Counted from the first letter of the stretch, positions 18,546 to 30,034 are shown. The stretch: 64,000 nt of DNA from Bin5 sp965218625 (GCA_965218625.1 CBDCLG010000014.1:62001-126000); one strand, 5' to 3'. Notes: a model not told the origin generated them from the letters alone. Program-made: numbers and translations.

Positions 18546-18707
18546 TGGCTCCCCTGCGCGCCTCCCGTTCCACCCCGCGGCCGCGTCCGTTCCGGTTCAA
18601 TTTTTTCCCGCTATGTCAATTGATCTATACTGACAGAACGGCCTGCCGCCGGCGCGGAATTTTTCGCTGCGCGCTATTATATCCAGTCAAGGGTCTTCAT
18701 CAAAGCA

Positions 18708-19409
18708 ATGGTGACGAAAGAGGTCTCGGTAGGGAGCAGCAGCCAGTTCAGCGAGGATGGGTTCGGAATGACGGAAGGTCAGGACGACGTGACCGGCATC
18801 TTCGATGAGCAGAACAGGCCGCGCCCGATTCTGGTCGTGCTGTCGGGGCCGAGCGGCGTCGGCAAAGACACGATTTTGGCGCTGATGAAGGGGCGCAATC
18901 TTCCTTTTCACTTTGTGGTTACTGCGACGACGCGGCCGATGCGACCGGACGAGATAGAAGGCGTCGATTATCATTTTGTGTCGGTGGGCGAGTTCGCGGA
19001 GATGATCGACGCCGATGAGCTGTTGGAGTATGCGGTCGTCTACGGCGATTACAAGGGGATTCCCAAGACCCACGTGCGCGAGGCGCTGGCGAGCGGCAAG
19101 GATGTGATCCTGCGCATCGACGTGCAGGGCGCGGCCACGATCCGCCGCCTGATCCCGGAGGCGGTGACGATCTTCCTGGTGGCGGAAAGTGAGGAGGAGC
19201 AGATGCGCCGGCTGCGAGAACGCAAGACGGAGAGCAGCGACAGGTTCAAGATGCGTATCGCGACGGCGCGCAAGGAGATGCAGCAGCTCCGGAACTTCCA
19301 TTACGTGGTCGTCAACCGCGACGACCGCCAGGAAGAGACGGTGGACAAGGTGATCGGCATCATTCAGGCGGAAAAGTGTCGCGTCGACTGGTCGCCTGTA
19401 GAGTTGTAA
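18708..19409 (+). CDS. gmk: Guanylate kinase
   Basis: Converts GMP to GDP with ATP. The P-loop is LSGPSGVGKDT at about residues 45-55. TATTRPMRPDEIEGVDYHFV contains the GMP-binding Arg and Tyr positions, and IDVQGAATIRRLIPEAVTIF is the usual DVQGA motif. At 233 residues it is about 30 longer than typical because of an N-terminal acidic/Ser-rich extension; an internal ATG at 18768 (GAGGA about 10 bases upstream) would give a more standard N-terminus, so the start is uncertain. It is followed by the rhomboid gene 10 bases after its stop. Confidence 0.95.
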   Translation: MVTKEVSVGSSSQFSEDGFGMTEGQDDVTGIFDEQNRPRPILVVLSGPSGVGKDTILALMKGRNLPFHFVVTATTRPMRPDEIEGVDYHFVSVGEFAEMIDADELLEYAVVYGDYKGIPKTHVREALASGKDVILRIDVQGAATIRRLIPEAVTIFLVAESEEEQMRRLRERKTESSDRFKMRIATARKEMQQLRNFHYVVVNRDDRQEETVDKVIGIIQAEKCRVDWSPVEL

Positions 19410-19419
19410 CGGCGCGGTC

Positions 19420-20210
19420 ATGAGGATCTTCGGCGCCCGCGGCCCGTTCGCCAGCCTGCTGCCGTCCACTTTTTATATCCCACTCGTGCCCCCGCTGGTC
19501 AGCCGGGCGCTGATCGGAATCAACCTTCTCGTTTTTGCCGCGACATTCGTCTACGGGTTGCTGGAGTACGGGGTCTGGAACGGCCCCAACAACCTGCACG
19601 TGCTCTTTGATTTGGGCATGAAATCGAACTTTCATGTCTATCATGGGCAGAGCTGGCGGCTCTTCACCGCCATGTTTCTGCACATCGGCCCGATCCATCT
19701 TATTTCCAACCTGATCGGCCTCTTCTGGCTCGGCCCGATCATCGAGGGCCATTTCGGCCACCTGCGTTTCGCGGCCATCTACCTGCTGGGCGGCCTCTTG
19801 GGCAGCATTGCCAGCTACGCCTTTTCGCCGGCGCTTTCGGCGGGCGCGTCGGGCGCGGTCTTTGCGCTGCTGGGCGCGACGGTTGTCTATTTCTATCGCT
19901 TTCGGGACAATATGGGCCGGCAGGGGCAGTCGATGCTGCAGTCGGCGCTGGTGATTCTGGTCCTCAACCTGGTTCTCGGCTTTTCGGTCACCAACGTGGA
20001 CAATTGGGGGCACTTGGGCGGGCTTGCCGGCGGGGTCATCGTCGCGGCGGGCCTGTTGCCGCGCTACCGTCCGCCCAAGGTCGTGCGCTCCGGCGCGCAG
20101 CCGCTTGTACGCGAGGCGCGCGTCATCCGCACGCTGGCGTGGACGCTGGTATGCGCGCTGCTTCTCTACGCGGCTTTCCGGGCGGTCTCGTTCGCCGGCC
20201 CTCCTCTGCC

Positions 20211-20214
<4 letters not shown>
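19420..20214 (+). CDS. Rhomboid family intramembrane serine protease
   Basis: 264 residues, with six to seven hydrophobic segments. The catalytic Ser is in SAGASGAVFALLGA and the catalytic His in NVDNWGHLGGLAGG; the oxyanion-region motif HIGPIHLISN precedes them. It cleaves transmembrane substrates inside the cytoplasmic membrane; the target is unknown. The short gap after gmk suggests co-transcription. Its stop overlaps the stop of the convergent Fe-S gene (20211-20214). Confidence 0.93.
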
Positions 20215-22262
<2,048 letters not shown>

Positions 22263-22378
22263 AGCTTTGGCGCCCGATCCGGTGTATGGTTGTCGAAGCC
22301 GGTTTTCGCCAGGCGGCGCCCCTTCGGAACAAGGGCGACCTGCTTGCAACGTCCCCCTGGAGCAGGGGGTACTGCACA

Positions 22379-22384
22379 ATTATA
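22379..22384 (-). promoter_or_regulatory. Possible -10 box for the Fe-S oxidoreductase gene
   Basis: A perfect TATAAT on the minus strand 117 bases before the start codon. No good -35 hexamer sits at 16-18 bases, so it is a candidate only. Confidence 0.35.
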
Positions 22385-22522
22385 CACGTCCCCATGAAGT
22401 AGCGCAGGGGCGCGAACGGTCCTATACTTTTTCTGTTCGGCCTGTTTTTGTGACAGCCCCATGCCCGCCGCCGAAGTTCGGCAGGTTGCCGCCGCCGAGG
22501 GCAGGTTAGCACGGAATCCCCG

Positions 22523-23887
22523 ATGATCGGGACGACAATCGCAACCCGTAGATTCGCCGTTGCCCTGTTGCGCCGCATGCTGCAGGTCGATCTGCCCGCG
22601 TCCGAGCGGAGCGATGAGGACGTCGAGGCGGAGGCGCTGCAGAACTATCGCTGGAATTTCGGCGTCCATCTGGCTGACGGTGCGCTGTTCATGCTGGCGC
22701 AGAGCTTCATTTCGTCCACGACGATCCTGCCCTTTTTCGTCAGCAGGCTGACCGACAACCCCTTCTATATTGGCCTGCTGGCGGTCATCGCCCATGGCGG
22801 TTGGTTGGTTCCGCAGCTGTTCAGCGCGGGGCCGATCGAGCGTACGGCGCGCAAGAAGGCGTGGCTGGTCAATCTCGGTTTTTTCCTCGAGCGGGTACCG
22901 TTGATGGTCCTGCCGGCGACCGCGCTGCTTGCGGTGCGTGCGCCGGAGTGGGCGTTAATTTCGTTTCTCCTTACTTTTGCAGTTTTCAACCTCGGCGCCG
23001 GCATCATCGCCCCGGCCTGGCAGGACCTGATTGCGGTCTGTTTTCCGCCGACGCGGCGGGGCCGCCTGCTGGGCATTTCGATGTTTGTCGGCACGATCGC
23101 GGGTGCGCTGGGCGCGAAAGGCAGCAGCCGGATTCTGGCTTCGCAGCCTTTTCCGCGCAATTTCACGATTCTGTTCGGGCTGGCCGCGATTCTGTTGATG
23201 TTGGGGTGGGTCGCGCTGGCGCTTACGCGCGAGCCGGTGCGGCGGGTGCGCCCTTCGGAAGAGAGCCGTCTGCGAATCTGGACAAGGCTGGGACGGATTG
23301 TGCGGCGGGACCACAACTTTCGCCGCTTTCTGATCGCACGCGGGTTGATGGCGGTCAGCGGGATGGGGATGGCGTTCGTCACCGCGGCTGCGATCAGCCG
23401 CTGGGACGTGCCGGGCGGGACGGTCGGCAACTACACGGTTGCGCTGCTGGTTGGCCAGGCGGCCGGCAATCTGCTGTTTGGGTTTCTGGCCGACCGCAAG
23501 GGGCACAAACTGTCGCTCGTTATCGGCGCGCTGGCCGTCACCCTGGCTTACGTCATGGCCGGGCTTGCCGCGTCACCGATACTCTACTATGTCGTTTTTC
23601 TGCTTCTGGGCGCCTTTAACAGCGCCATGATCGTATCCGGGCTGATGATCGTGCTGGAGTTCGTCGGGTCGGAGCAGCGTCCCACCTACGTGGGCATCAC
23701 CAATTCGATCATCGGCGCGGTCAGTGTGGTCATTCCTTTGGTCGGCGGCGGACTGGCGACCATCAGCTACGACTATCTTTTCGCGATCAGCGCTGCGGCC
23801 GCGCTGCTTTCGGCGCTGCTGATGGGGCTGTGGGTCGCTGATCCGCGCCATGCCGGCGGCGAAGGCCAACTTGCGCCCTCGGCCTGA
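22523..23887 (+). CDS. MFS transporter
   Basis: 454 residues with about 12 hydrophobic segments and an N-terminal cytoplasmic stretch of some 50 residues. FYIGLLAVIAHGGWLVPQLF, the loop CFPPTRRGRLLGISMFVG and FGFLADRKGHKLSLVIGALA carry the basic loop motif of major facilitator proteins (A-D-R-K-G-x-K between helices). The substrate cannot be told from sequence. It is divergent from the Fe-S gene and 42 bases upstream of the sucrase/ferredoxin-like gene, which may be in the same transcript. Confidence 0.88.
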   Translation: MIGTTIATRRFAVALLRRMLQVDLPASERSDEDVEAEALQNYRWNFGVHLADGALFMLAQSFISSTTILPFFVSRLTDNPFYIGLLAVIAHGGWLVPQLFSAGPIERTARKKAWLVNLGFFLERVPLMVLPATALLAVRAPEWALISFLLTFAVFNLGAGIIAPAWQDLIAVCFPPTRRGRLLGISMFVGTIAGALGAKGSSRILASQPFPRNFTILFGLAAILLMLGWVALALTREPVRRVRPSEESRLRIWTRLGRIVRRDHNFRRFLIARGLMAVSGMGMAFVTAAAISRWDVPGGTVGNYTVALLVGQAAGNLLFGFLADRKGHKLSLVIGALAVTLAYVMAGLAASPILYYVVFLLLGAFNSAMIVSGLMIVLEFVGSEQRPTYVGITNSIIGAVSVVIPLVGGGLATISYDYLFAISAAAALLSALLMGLWVADPRHAGGEGQLAPSA

Positions 23888-23929
23888 ACGTGGTAGAAGT
23901 TTGGGAAAGCGCTTACTCCAGGGAGAGGA

Positions 23930-24868
23930 ATGATGACCCAAACAGAGTTCTGTTCACACCTTTCGCGCGGCGCAGGCGAGCAGATTTTCGGTACCGCCGG
24001 CAACGGCACCGATGTCTGGTTTGTGCTCGAATACCCCGGTGTGTGGGGGGGCAAGGCGATGGAGGAGAGCAGGCTGGACGATGCTCTCAAAGCCCACCTG
24101 CAGCGGGGGGTCGCGGAGACGCCCGGCTCACGCTTGCAGCTGATCAAGCGCGGGGAACAGCGTAACGGCAGCCTGAGCTTCTTCATCTGCCTATCCGGGG
24201 AGGATGAGGCTGCGCTCTACCGCTTCAAGCTGGCCGATTTCAGCGATTTGGCGGCGATGGAGCTGCCGGCGATGGTGGCGGAGATGCGCGCCGCGCCGGA
24301 GCGGTACGCGGCCAACAGGCACGACGAGCCGCTCTTTCTTGTCTGCACGAATGGCAGCCGCGATCGTTGCTGCGCCACATTCGGCGTGCCGGTCTACCTC
24401 TCGATGGCGGCGTACGCGGGTGAAGGGGTGTGGCAGACGACCCACACGGGCGGCCACCGCTTCGCGCCCACCATGATCTGTCTGCCGCACGGTCTTTTTT
24501 ACGGACGTATCGGGGTGGAGGACGTCACGTCGATTGTGGACTCGTATGCGGCGGGCAATGTGTATGATCTGGACCGCTACCGGGGGCGCTCCTGCTTTCG
24601 GCAGCCGGTGCAGGCGGCGGATTACTATCTGCGCGCCGAAACACAACAGCAGGCGCTGGACGCTTTCTCGCTGCTCGGGGCCGAGCAGGAGGACGACGTA
24701 TGGGCGTGCCGCTTCAGCTCAAATGGCGACGGTCTCGTGCATGAGCTTTTCCTGCAGATGCATGAGTCGGAGTTCGCCAATCCACTGAGCTGCCGCAAAC
24801 CGGATACGGAACGGGTGCCCCAGTTCCGGCTGCTCTCCTACGCGGTGCGCGCGGCCGTTCCGGCCTGA
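23930..24868 (+). CDS. Sucrase/ferredoxin-like family protein (thioredoxin-like ferredoxin)
   Basis: 312 residues. VCTNGSRDRCCATFG supplies a cluster of cysteines after a thioredoxin-like strand, and THTGGHRFAPT is the conserved His-rich loop of the Suc_Fer-like family, which also includes the Apd1/Aim32 proteins that bind a 2Fe-2S cluster by Cys and His. AGGAG lies 10 bases before the start. It probably carries an Fe-S cluster in an electron-transfer or redox-sensing role. It follows the MFS gene on the same strand. Confidence 0.88.
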   Translation: MMTQTEFCSHLSRGAGEQIFGTAGNGTDVWFVLEYPGVWGGKAMEESRLDDALKAHLQRGVAETPGSRLQLIKRGEQRNGSLSFFICLSGEDEAALYRFKLADFSDLAAMELPAMVAEMRAAPERYAANRHDEPLFLVCTNGSRDRCCATFGVPVYLSMAAYAGEGVWQTTHTGGHRFAPTMICLPHGLFYGRIGVEDVTSIVDSYAAGNVYDLDRYRGRSCFRQPVQAADYYLRAETQQQALDAFSLLGAEQEDDVWACRFSSNGDGLVHELFLQMHESEFANPLSCRKPDTERVPQFRLLSYAVRAAVPA

Positions 24869-24912
24869 CGGGCGGTCAATGAAGTAGGCGAATTCGAGTA
24901 TAGCGGGCTACC

Positions 24913-24944
24913 TTCAATTGGATTCAGATGTGATTCCAATTGAA
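24913..24944. promoter_or_regulatory. Perfect 10-bp inverted repeat after the sucrase/ferredoxin-like gene
   Basis: TTCAATTGGA (24913-24922) and TCCAATTGAA (24935-24944) flank a 12-base loop in the convergent gap between two genes. It is AT-rich and lacks a clean T tract, so it is either a weak bidirectional terminator or a protein-binding dyad. Confidence 0.45.
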
Positions 24945-25064
24945 TTTGAAACGCTTAACACAGTAAGGGGCTTCTGAATTCATCCGCATACCGCTGTCGA
25001 CGACAAGCCTATGACCGGATGACTGAACGAATCGTCGCGTGAAAGTCACCTGACTGGGCTTTAC

Positions 25065-26636
25065 TTACCTTACAACCTCCAGCGCATAAATGACACCGTC
25101 CGCATGGCCGGCAACATACAAGTTGCCGGCTTCGTCCCTGTTGATACTGCTGATGGGGACAGAACGGGCGATGATCGCTCTGGTTCCCCATCCCTCCTCT
25201 CCTCTTTGCAATTTCCAGATTCTACCCCGGCAAAAGTCGGCATAGAGGAAAACGCCCCGGGAAAATGCGCCACCTACGACGACACATCCCTTTGAATGAC
25301 TGTAGACAGCCACCGGCATCACCGTTTCAATTGCATCACAAGACAAGCTGGGTTCCTCGTGGCAGAGGTCTCCTTCCCATGCCGGCCAACCATAGTTTTC
25401 TCCACCTGAGCTGGACCCGGCCTGATAATTCACCTCTTCACGCTCTGACCTCCCTGCGTCAGGAATGTATAGGTCGCCGGTTGCTTCATCAAATGCGAAC
25501 CCCCAGGGATTGCGTAGCCCCAGCGCCCAAATCTCGCCTCGGTAGCCGTCAGCTTGTGCAAAGGGATTGCTTTCCGGAATTGCATAAGGTTCTGCGCCCG
25601 ATTCCACATCAATTCGCAGGATTTTACCCAACAATGTGCCGGGTTCCTGAGAATTGAATCTGCTGCCTGCGATACCGCCATCCCCGCTTCCGATGTACAA
25701 ATATCCATCTTTTGGGCTGAAAACCATGTGACCGCCGTTGTGGACCTTGTGTGGTTGCGGGATAACAAGCAGGATTTCCTCGCTGTCAGGATCGGATATA
25801 TCGGGATTGGCGGTCGTTCGAAAGCGACTGATGACGGTGTCGCCATCAATATTCGTATAACTCACATAGAAATGTTGTCGGTCCGCGTAGTTTGGTGGGA
25901 AGGCGATATTATAGAACCCCTGCTCTCCTTCGCAACACCTTACTTGATTCTGGATGTCCAGAAACGGTTCTTCATTGATGCTGCCGTCGTGGACGATTCG
26001 GACGCGCCCTTTCTGTTCGGCCACAAATAACCGGCCGTTTTCTTCGCCTGCATGTGCCACCTGCACGGGCAACTCGAATCCCGACTCGAACTCCTTAAGC
26101 GTCCACATTTCAGAACCAACTGTCTTGAACACTCGCAGTTCCCGCCAGGCAACCCAACCCTCTCCTTTTGTCGTCAGGATCTGGACTCCATTTATGTTTT
26201 TCGGTGGGTCGACTATGACTTTCAAAGTGAGGCCGTCCTCGGTGTGGACATTAGCGAGCGTCTTGTATAGATACCTGTGGCCGTCATCAAACGTCAGCCA
26301 AATCTCATGCGTTGTCGCTCCAGGAATACTTTGCGTGATGACCAATTCGATCTTGTCTACCAGGTAATAGCCGTCCAGTTCCACCGAAAGCCATTGCGGC
26401 GCAAAGTGCGTGGAGTTCCACATTGTTTCAGGATCGCCGTCAATCGCGAGATCAGCCAATGTGCCTTCCGTCGAAGAACTCGCCTTTCCGAAAACGGCTA
26501 CATTTTCCCGGGCTTTCTGTGTCGCCCCCAAACTTGGCGCGCTGGTCTGTTCAGGTTGTGGCATGGGCACACAGCCGGCCATGTTTGCCAAAGCAAATAG
26601 TGAAATCAAGTATGCGTAGAGTTTCCCTGGCTTCAT
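25065..26636 (-). CDS. PQQ-dependent sugar dehydrogenase (GSDH) lipoprotein with N-terminal F5/8C-like domain
   Basis: 523 residues from ATG 26636; a 22-codon longer frame exists but lacks a signal-like N-terminus. LYAYLISLFALANMAGC is a lipoprotein signal with the lipobox at about residue 21. Residues about 45-175 (ASSSTEGTLADLAIDGDPET, FAPQWLSVELDGYYLVDKIE) are a discoidin-type carbohydrate-binding domain. The rest is a six-bladed propeller of the glucose/sorbosone dehydrogenase family: GLRNPWGFAFDEATGDLYI, GGENYGWPAWEG, HKVHNGGHMVFSPKDGYLYI. It would oxidise sugars or related alcohols outside the membrane with PQQ. The G+C content is visibly lower than in the genes to its left, and an IS element sits directly upstream, so horizontal acquisition is plausible. 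Confidence 0.88.
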   Translation of the reverse strand: MKPGKLYAYLISLFALANMAGCVPMPQPEQTSAPSLGATQKARENVAVFGKASSSTEGTLADLAIDGDPETMWNSTHFAPQWLSVELDGYYLVDKIELVITQSIPGATTHEIWLTFDDGHRYLYKTLANVHTEDGLTLKVIVDPPKNINGVQILTTKGEGWVAWRELRVFKTVGSEMWTLKEFESGFELPVQVAHAGEENGRLFVAEQKGRVRIVHDGSINEEPFLDIQNQVRCCEGEQGFYNIAFPPNYADRQHFYVSYTNIDGDTVISRFRTTANPDISDPDSEEILLVIPQPHKVHNGGHMVFSPKDGYLYIGSGDGGIAGSRFNSQEPGTLLGKILRIDVESGAEPYAIPESNPFAQADGYRGEIWALGLRNPWGFAFDEATGDLYIPDAGRSEREEVNYQAGSSSGGENYGWPAWEGDLCHEEPSLSCDAIETVMPVAVYSHSKGCVVVGGAFSRGVFLYADFCRGRIWKLQRGEEGWGTRAIIARSVPISSINRDEAGNLYVAGHADGVIYALEVVR

Positions 26637-26727
26637 TTCTGGTGTTCGATTGTCAACTGGGAGGGCGTATGAATTTGTCCCGACAACACTTTCAGATCTC
26701 ACGGGGTGGGCGACTCAGGGCCGCATA

Positions 26728-27506
26728 CTAGGGCTCGTTGACATTTCGTTCAAGCCATATGAGAGTAGCGGCAAAGTGCAGGAAAGCCATGAAGCGTCGA
26801 GCTAGCTTCTCATAGCGGGTGAAAATGCGTCGATACCACTTGATTCTGTTGATGAAGCGTTCGACGATGTTGCGTTTGCGGTAGCGGAGTCGGTCATAGT
26901 CATGCGGTTGCTTGCGATGGCGGCGAGAAGGGATGACCACCTCGACCTGTTTGGCTGTGAGCAGTTCTCGCAGCGGGTCGGAATCATAGCCTTTATCGGC
27001 GATAACAGCGTCAAAATGGAAAGGTGCGAGCAACGATTCAGCTTGGGTGAGGTCATGGCGTTCCCCGCCAGTCAAGATGAACTGTAAGGGGAAGCCAAGC
27101 GCATCGACGAGGAGATGGATCTTGCTGCTGAAGCCACCCCGGCTCCGACCCAGGCCCTGTTCGTGCTGGCGCCCCCCTTTTTGGAACCGCCCGCGGCGCA
27201 CATATGGGCGCGTACAGCTGTGCTGTCGGGCATGACTTCTGCCATGTCTGGGTCTTGGGCGAACTGTTTGAAAATGTCGGCCCAAATGCCGCTCTCTTCC
27301 CAGCGTGCGTAGCGCTTGAAAACGCTGTTCCACTTACCATGAGCGGCTGGCAGTTCACGCCACTGGGCGCCGGTGCGCAGTATCCAGTGAACTGCCTCAA
27401 CGAAACGGCGACACTTTTCCTCTTGCCCCGCATAGGCACGAGGGTGTCCTTGCAAAAAGGCGTACAGCTTCTGCCACTGATCGTCGGCAATCCTATAGGT
27501 AGACAT
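26728..27506 (-). CDS. IS5-family (IS427-type) transposase made by -1 frameshift
   Basis: Two overlapping frames. The upstream frame (ATG 27506) encodes the N-terminus: RIADDQWQKLYAFLQ, WILRTGAQWRELP and the first catalytic Asp (MPDSTAVRAH). The downstream frame encodes GGFSSKIHLLVDALGFPL, the second Asp (DAVIADKGYDSD) and the C-terminal Glu region (RNIVERFINRIKWYRR). The change occurs at a run of five A and six G at about 27173-27183, where the incoming codons read AAA AAG then GGG, a slippery arrangement for -1 slippage as used by many IS5-family elements. The stop codon TAG is completed by the flanking target site rather than by the element itself. Confidence 0.9.
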
Positions 27507-27555
27507 CCTACGATTGTCGCCAATTTGACAGAATCCTTCAAACGTCAACGAGACC
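26731..27555. mobile_element. Intact IS5-family insertion sequence, 825 bp
   Basis: Left end GGGCTCGTTGACATTT and right end (reverse complement) GGTCTCGTTGACGTTT form imperfect terminal inverted repeats. A TA dinucleotide flanks each end (26729-26730 and 27556-27557), as expected of the TA-targeting IS427 group. Both transposase frames and the catalytic residues appear intact, so it could be active. It lies directly upstream of the GSDH gene and may separate that gene from its native promoter. Confidence 0.88.
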
Positions 27556-27936
27556 TAACATAGTTGGAATTTCTGGCAAATCCTGAAAGCCAAACCGGAC
27601 GTCGTCCATAGAGATTTCGGTTTTGCTTTATGCGCTTGCTCATCCTTATGCAACTGTGATTAACCCTAACGCGCAACAATTGTTAACGCCTTTGTGAACC
27701 ACGCTTTACGCATCACTAAACGGATACCGCAGAAATTTGCCCCAAATTTCGCCGTTTTTTCGCCTATTGCTGTGCTACACTTTTGTGGCGTTCGGCAAAC
27801 CCATAGAGCAACGCCGGCGCACCTCTTTTGGCTGGGCTGTCCGCCGCTCTGTTCCGGACAGAGCGCGGACTGGCCCCGTTAAGCGGTTGCGGATTGGGGC
27901 TGATTCGTTTTCACACATAACCGGAGGAGTTTTCAC
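27556..27936. other. Intergenic region upstream of the iron-type binding protein
   Basis: No gene. AT-rich compared with its surroundings. A TACACT-like -10 near 27775 with a T-rich region upstream might be the promoter of the following gene, but the -35 is poor. The pentamer-rich stretch CAACAATTGTTAACG near 27675-27690 contains a small palindrome that could be an operator. Confidence 0.4.
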
Positions 27937-28986
27937 ATGTCTGCAAGGGTACAAAATCGGATTATGCAGGTGGTCCTGGCCGTGCTTGTCGGTGTGTTGG
28001 TGGCGGCGTGTGTGCCGATCCAGGCGCCGGCGGAGATGGAGAGCGCGCAGGGCGCTACGGAGTTGATGATCTATTCGGGCCGCAATGAGAACCTGGTCGG
28101 TCCTCTGCTTGAGCGTTACCAGGAAGTGAGCGGCGTCACCGTGAATGTGCGCTATGGCGGCACGGCCGAGCTGGCGGCTACGATACTGGAGGAGGGTCAG
28201 AATTCACCGGCTGACATCTTCTTCGGCCAGGACGCGGGTGCGCTGGGTGCGCTGGCGCAGGCGGGGCGGTTCGTACAGCTGCCGGCGGCGATCCTGGACA
28301 GTGTTGATCCTCGATTCCGCAGCGGGGACGGCAACTGGGTTGGTGCGAGCGGACGGGCGCGTGTTTTTGTATACAACACGGAGATGCTCAGCGAAGAAGA
28401 CCTACCGGACGACATCTGGGCGCTGACCGATCCGAAGTGGAAGGGGAAGATTGGCTGGGCGCCGACGAATGGCAGTTTTCAGGCTTTTGTCACTGCGGTG
28501 CGCCATTTGGAAGGTGAGGAGCAGGCGCAGGCGTGGCTGGAGGCGATGATTGCGAACGATGTGCAGGTCTATCCCAAGAACACGCCGATCGTCGAGGCCA
28601 CGGGTCGCGGCGAGGTTGTTCTAGGCCTGGTGAACCATTACTATCTGTATCGATTCCTGGCCGAGGACCCCGATTTCCAGGCCAAGAACCACCACCCGGC
28701 GGCGGGCGATGCCGGCGCGATGATCAACGTGGCCGGCGTGGGCATACTGGACACGGCCAAGGACCAGGCTGCGGCCGAGGCGTTCGTTGCGTTCCTGCTC
28801 TCGGAGGAGGCGCAGACCTATTTCTCCGAGGAGACGAATGAGTATCCGCTGGCGGCTGGGGTGGCGGCGACGGCTGAAGGTCTGCTGCCGCTGGCTGATG
28901 TAAACACGCCGGAACTGGACCTGTCGGACTTGGAGGACCTGCAGGGGACGCTGCAGCTGCTGCAAGAGGTGAACGCCCTGGAGTAG
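27937..28986 (+). CDS. Iron(III)-type ABC transporter substrate-binding lipoprotein
   Basis: 349 residues. CGGAGGAG lies eight bases before the ATG. The signal AVLVGVLVAACVP is a lipobox with Cys at about residue 25. ATELMIYSGRNENLVGPLLE, VRYGGTAELAATILEEG and SPADIFFGQDAGALGALAQ are characteristic of FbpA/FutA-class ferric binding proteins, and the paired tyrosines in VNHYYLYRFL fit the Fe(III) ligands of this class. It captures iron (or a similar oxyanion complex) outside the membrane for an ABC importer. No permease or ATPase gene follows; the gene ends in its own terminator. Iron supply would matter to the Fe(II) PhyH oxygenases encoded nearby, but no regulatory link is visible. Confidence 0.88.
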   Translation: MSARVQNRIMQVVLAVLVGVLVAACVPIQAPAEMESAQGATELMIYSGRNENLVGPLLERYQEVSGVTVNVRYGGTAELAATILEEGQNSPADIFFGQDAGALGALAQAGRFVQLPAAILDSVDPRFRSGDGNWVGASGRARVFVYNTEMLSEEDLPDDIWALTDPKWKGKIGWAPTNGSFQAFVTAVRHLEGEEQAQAWLEAMIANDVQVYPKNTPIVEATGRGEVVLGLVNHYYLYRFLAEDPDFQAKNHHPAAGDAGAMINVAGVGILDTAKDQAAAEAFVAFLLSEEAQTYFSEETNEYPLAAGVAATAEGLLPLADVNTPELDLSDLEDLQGTLQLLQEVNALE

Positions 28987-29021
28987 AGTTCGAATCACCC
29001 CTCATATATCCCCGGAACGCA

Positions 29022-29069
29022 ACCGGCGGCTGTCACATCCTCGTGACGGCCGCCGGTATGTTTTTGTCT
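29022..29069 (+). terminator. Intrinsic terminator of the iron-binding lipoprotein gene
   Basis: ACCGGCGGCTGTCAC (29022-29036) pairs with GTGACGGCCGCCGGT (29043-29057), a 15-bp stem with one G-T wobble and a 6-base loop, followed by ATGTTTTTGTCT. Confidence 0.88.
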
Positions 29070-29081
29070 CTTCCGTTTTCG

Positions 29082-29912
29082 TCAAACGATCTTCAGCTGC
29101 GGCTGATTGCCCCCTGAAACAGCGCGCAGCTGGGCGACGGTTTTCTGTGCGAGGGCGTGGAATGTGCGGGCGGCTTCGCTTTCCGGCCTGGCCGCGACGA
29201 TGGGGACGCCCTGGTCGCCGGAGGCGCTGACGTCGGCGTCCAACCCGATAACGCCGAGCAGCGTGGATCCCAGTTCGCGGGCTGCGGTCTCGCCGCCGCC
29301 GCTGCCGAAGATCTCCCCGCTCATATTTTCGATTACACCCAGAATCGGGACTTCGAGTTGTTCGAAGGCGGCCGCGCCGCGGCGGGCGTCGGCGACCGAC
29401 ACCATCTGGGGCATGGTGACGATCAGTCCACCGCTGAGCGGCGCGATCTGGGCGAGGGAGAGCTGGGCGTCGCCGGTGCCGGGCGGCAGATCGACGACGA
29501 GGTAGTCGAGCTCGCCCCAGCGCACGTCGGTGAAGAGCTGCTGGATCGCTTTGTGCAGCATTGGCCCGCGCCAGATCAGGGCCTGTTCGGGCGGCAGCAG
29601 AAAGCCCATGCTCATAAAGCGGACGCCGTGCGCTTCGGCTGGAATCAGCTTGCCTTCCTCGACGGGCGGCATCTCGTCGACGCCCATCATGATGGGGATG
29701 TTGGGGCCGTAGATGTCTGCGTCGAGCAGGCCGACCTGCGCCCCTGTGCGGGCGAGGCTCACGGCCAGATTGGCGCTGACAGTGCTCTTGCCGACGCCGC
29801 CCTTGCCGCTGGCGACGGCGATAATATTTTTGATCGGGACGCCCAATTTGGCCTCGATACGGGGATCGAACGGGGGCGTTTGGGGTTGTTCGTCGGTGCT
29901 TTGGGAGGCCAT
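29082..29912 (-). CDS. Mrp/NBP35-family iron-sulfur carrier ATPase
   Basis: 276 residues. The deviant Walker A is [17 protein letters not shown] (about residues 34-50), with [14 protein letters not shown] and [16 protein letters not shown] as the Walker A' and B regions. It lacks the N-terminal DUF59 domain found in many Mrp proteins. The stretch that usually holds the C-terminal CxxC is shortened here ([17 protein letters not shown]), so the bridging Fe-S site may be absent or different. It is cytosolic and probably helps load Fe-S clusters, which suits the nearby Nuo genes. The start has AAGGA eight bases upstream, followed by the hairpin repeat at 29926-30034 and the promoter at 30063-30091. 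Confidence 0.92.
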   Translation of the reverse strand: MASQSTDEQPQTPPFDPRIEAKLGVPIKNIIAVASGKGGVGKSTVSANLAVSLARTGAQVGLLDADIYGPNIPIMMGVDEMPPVEEGKLIPAEAHGVRFMSMGFLLPPEQALIWRGPMLHKAIQQLFTDVRWGELDYLVVDLPPGTGDAQLSLAQIAPLSGGLIVTMPQMVSVADARRGAAAFEQLEVPILGVIENMSGEIFGSGGGETAARELGSTLLGVIGLDADVSASGDQGVPIVAARPESEAARTFHALAQKTVAQLRAVSGGNQPQLKIV

Positions 29913-29925
29913 GGTCTTTTCCTTG

Positions 29926-30034
29926 TAGTTTCTAGTTTTTAGTAGTCAGTTTTTAGTCTTTTGTGAGCCACGACGATATTTAGGAACACAGCGGCAACTG
30001 GCAACCGAAAACTAAGAACTAGAAACTAAAAACT
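29926..30034. repeat. Hairpin repeat element E1 upstream of the Mrp gene
   Basis: The left arm (29926-29957) is built from AGTTTCTAG, AGTTTTTAG and GTAGTCAG units. The right arm (30008-30034) is the complementary set (AACTAAGAACTAGAAACT and so on). A loop of about 50 bases separates them. In a minus-strand transcript it would lie in the 5' leader between the promoter at 30063-30091 and the ribosome site. It is one of five such elements in the window. Confidence 0.75.

Noticed and set aside
28981..29003. A GTTCGAATC resembling the T-loop of a tRNA, at the end of the iron-binding gene
   Set aside because: The flanking bases do not form a T stem and no acceptor, D or anticodon arm is present; the stop codon of the gene lies inside it.
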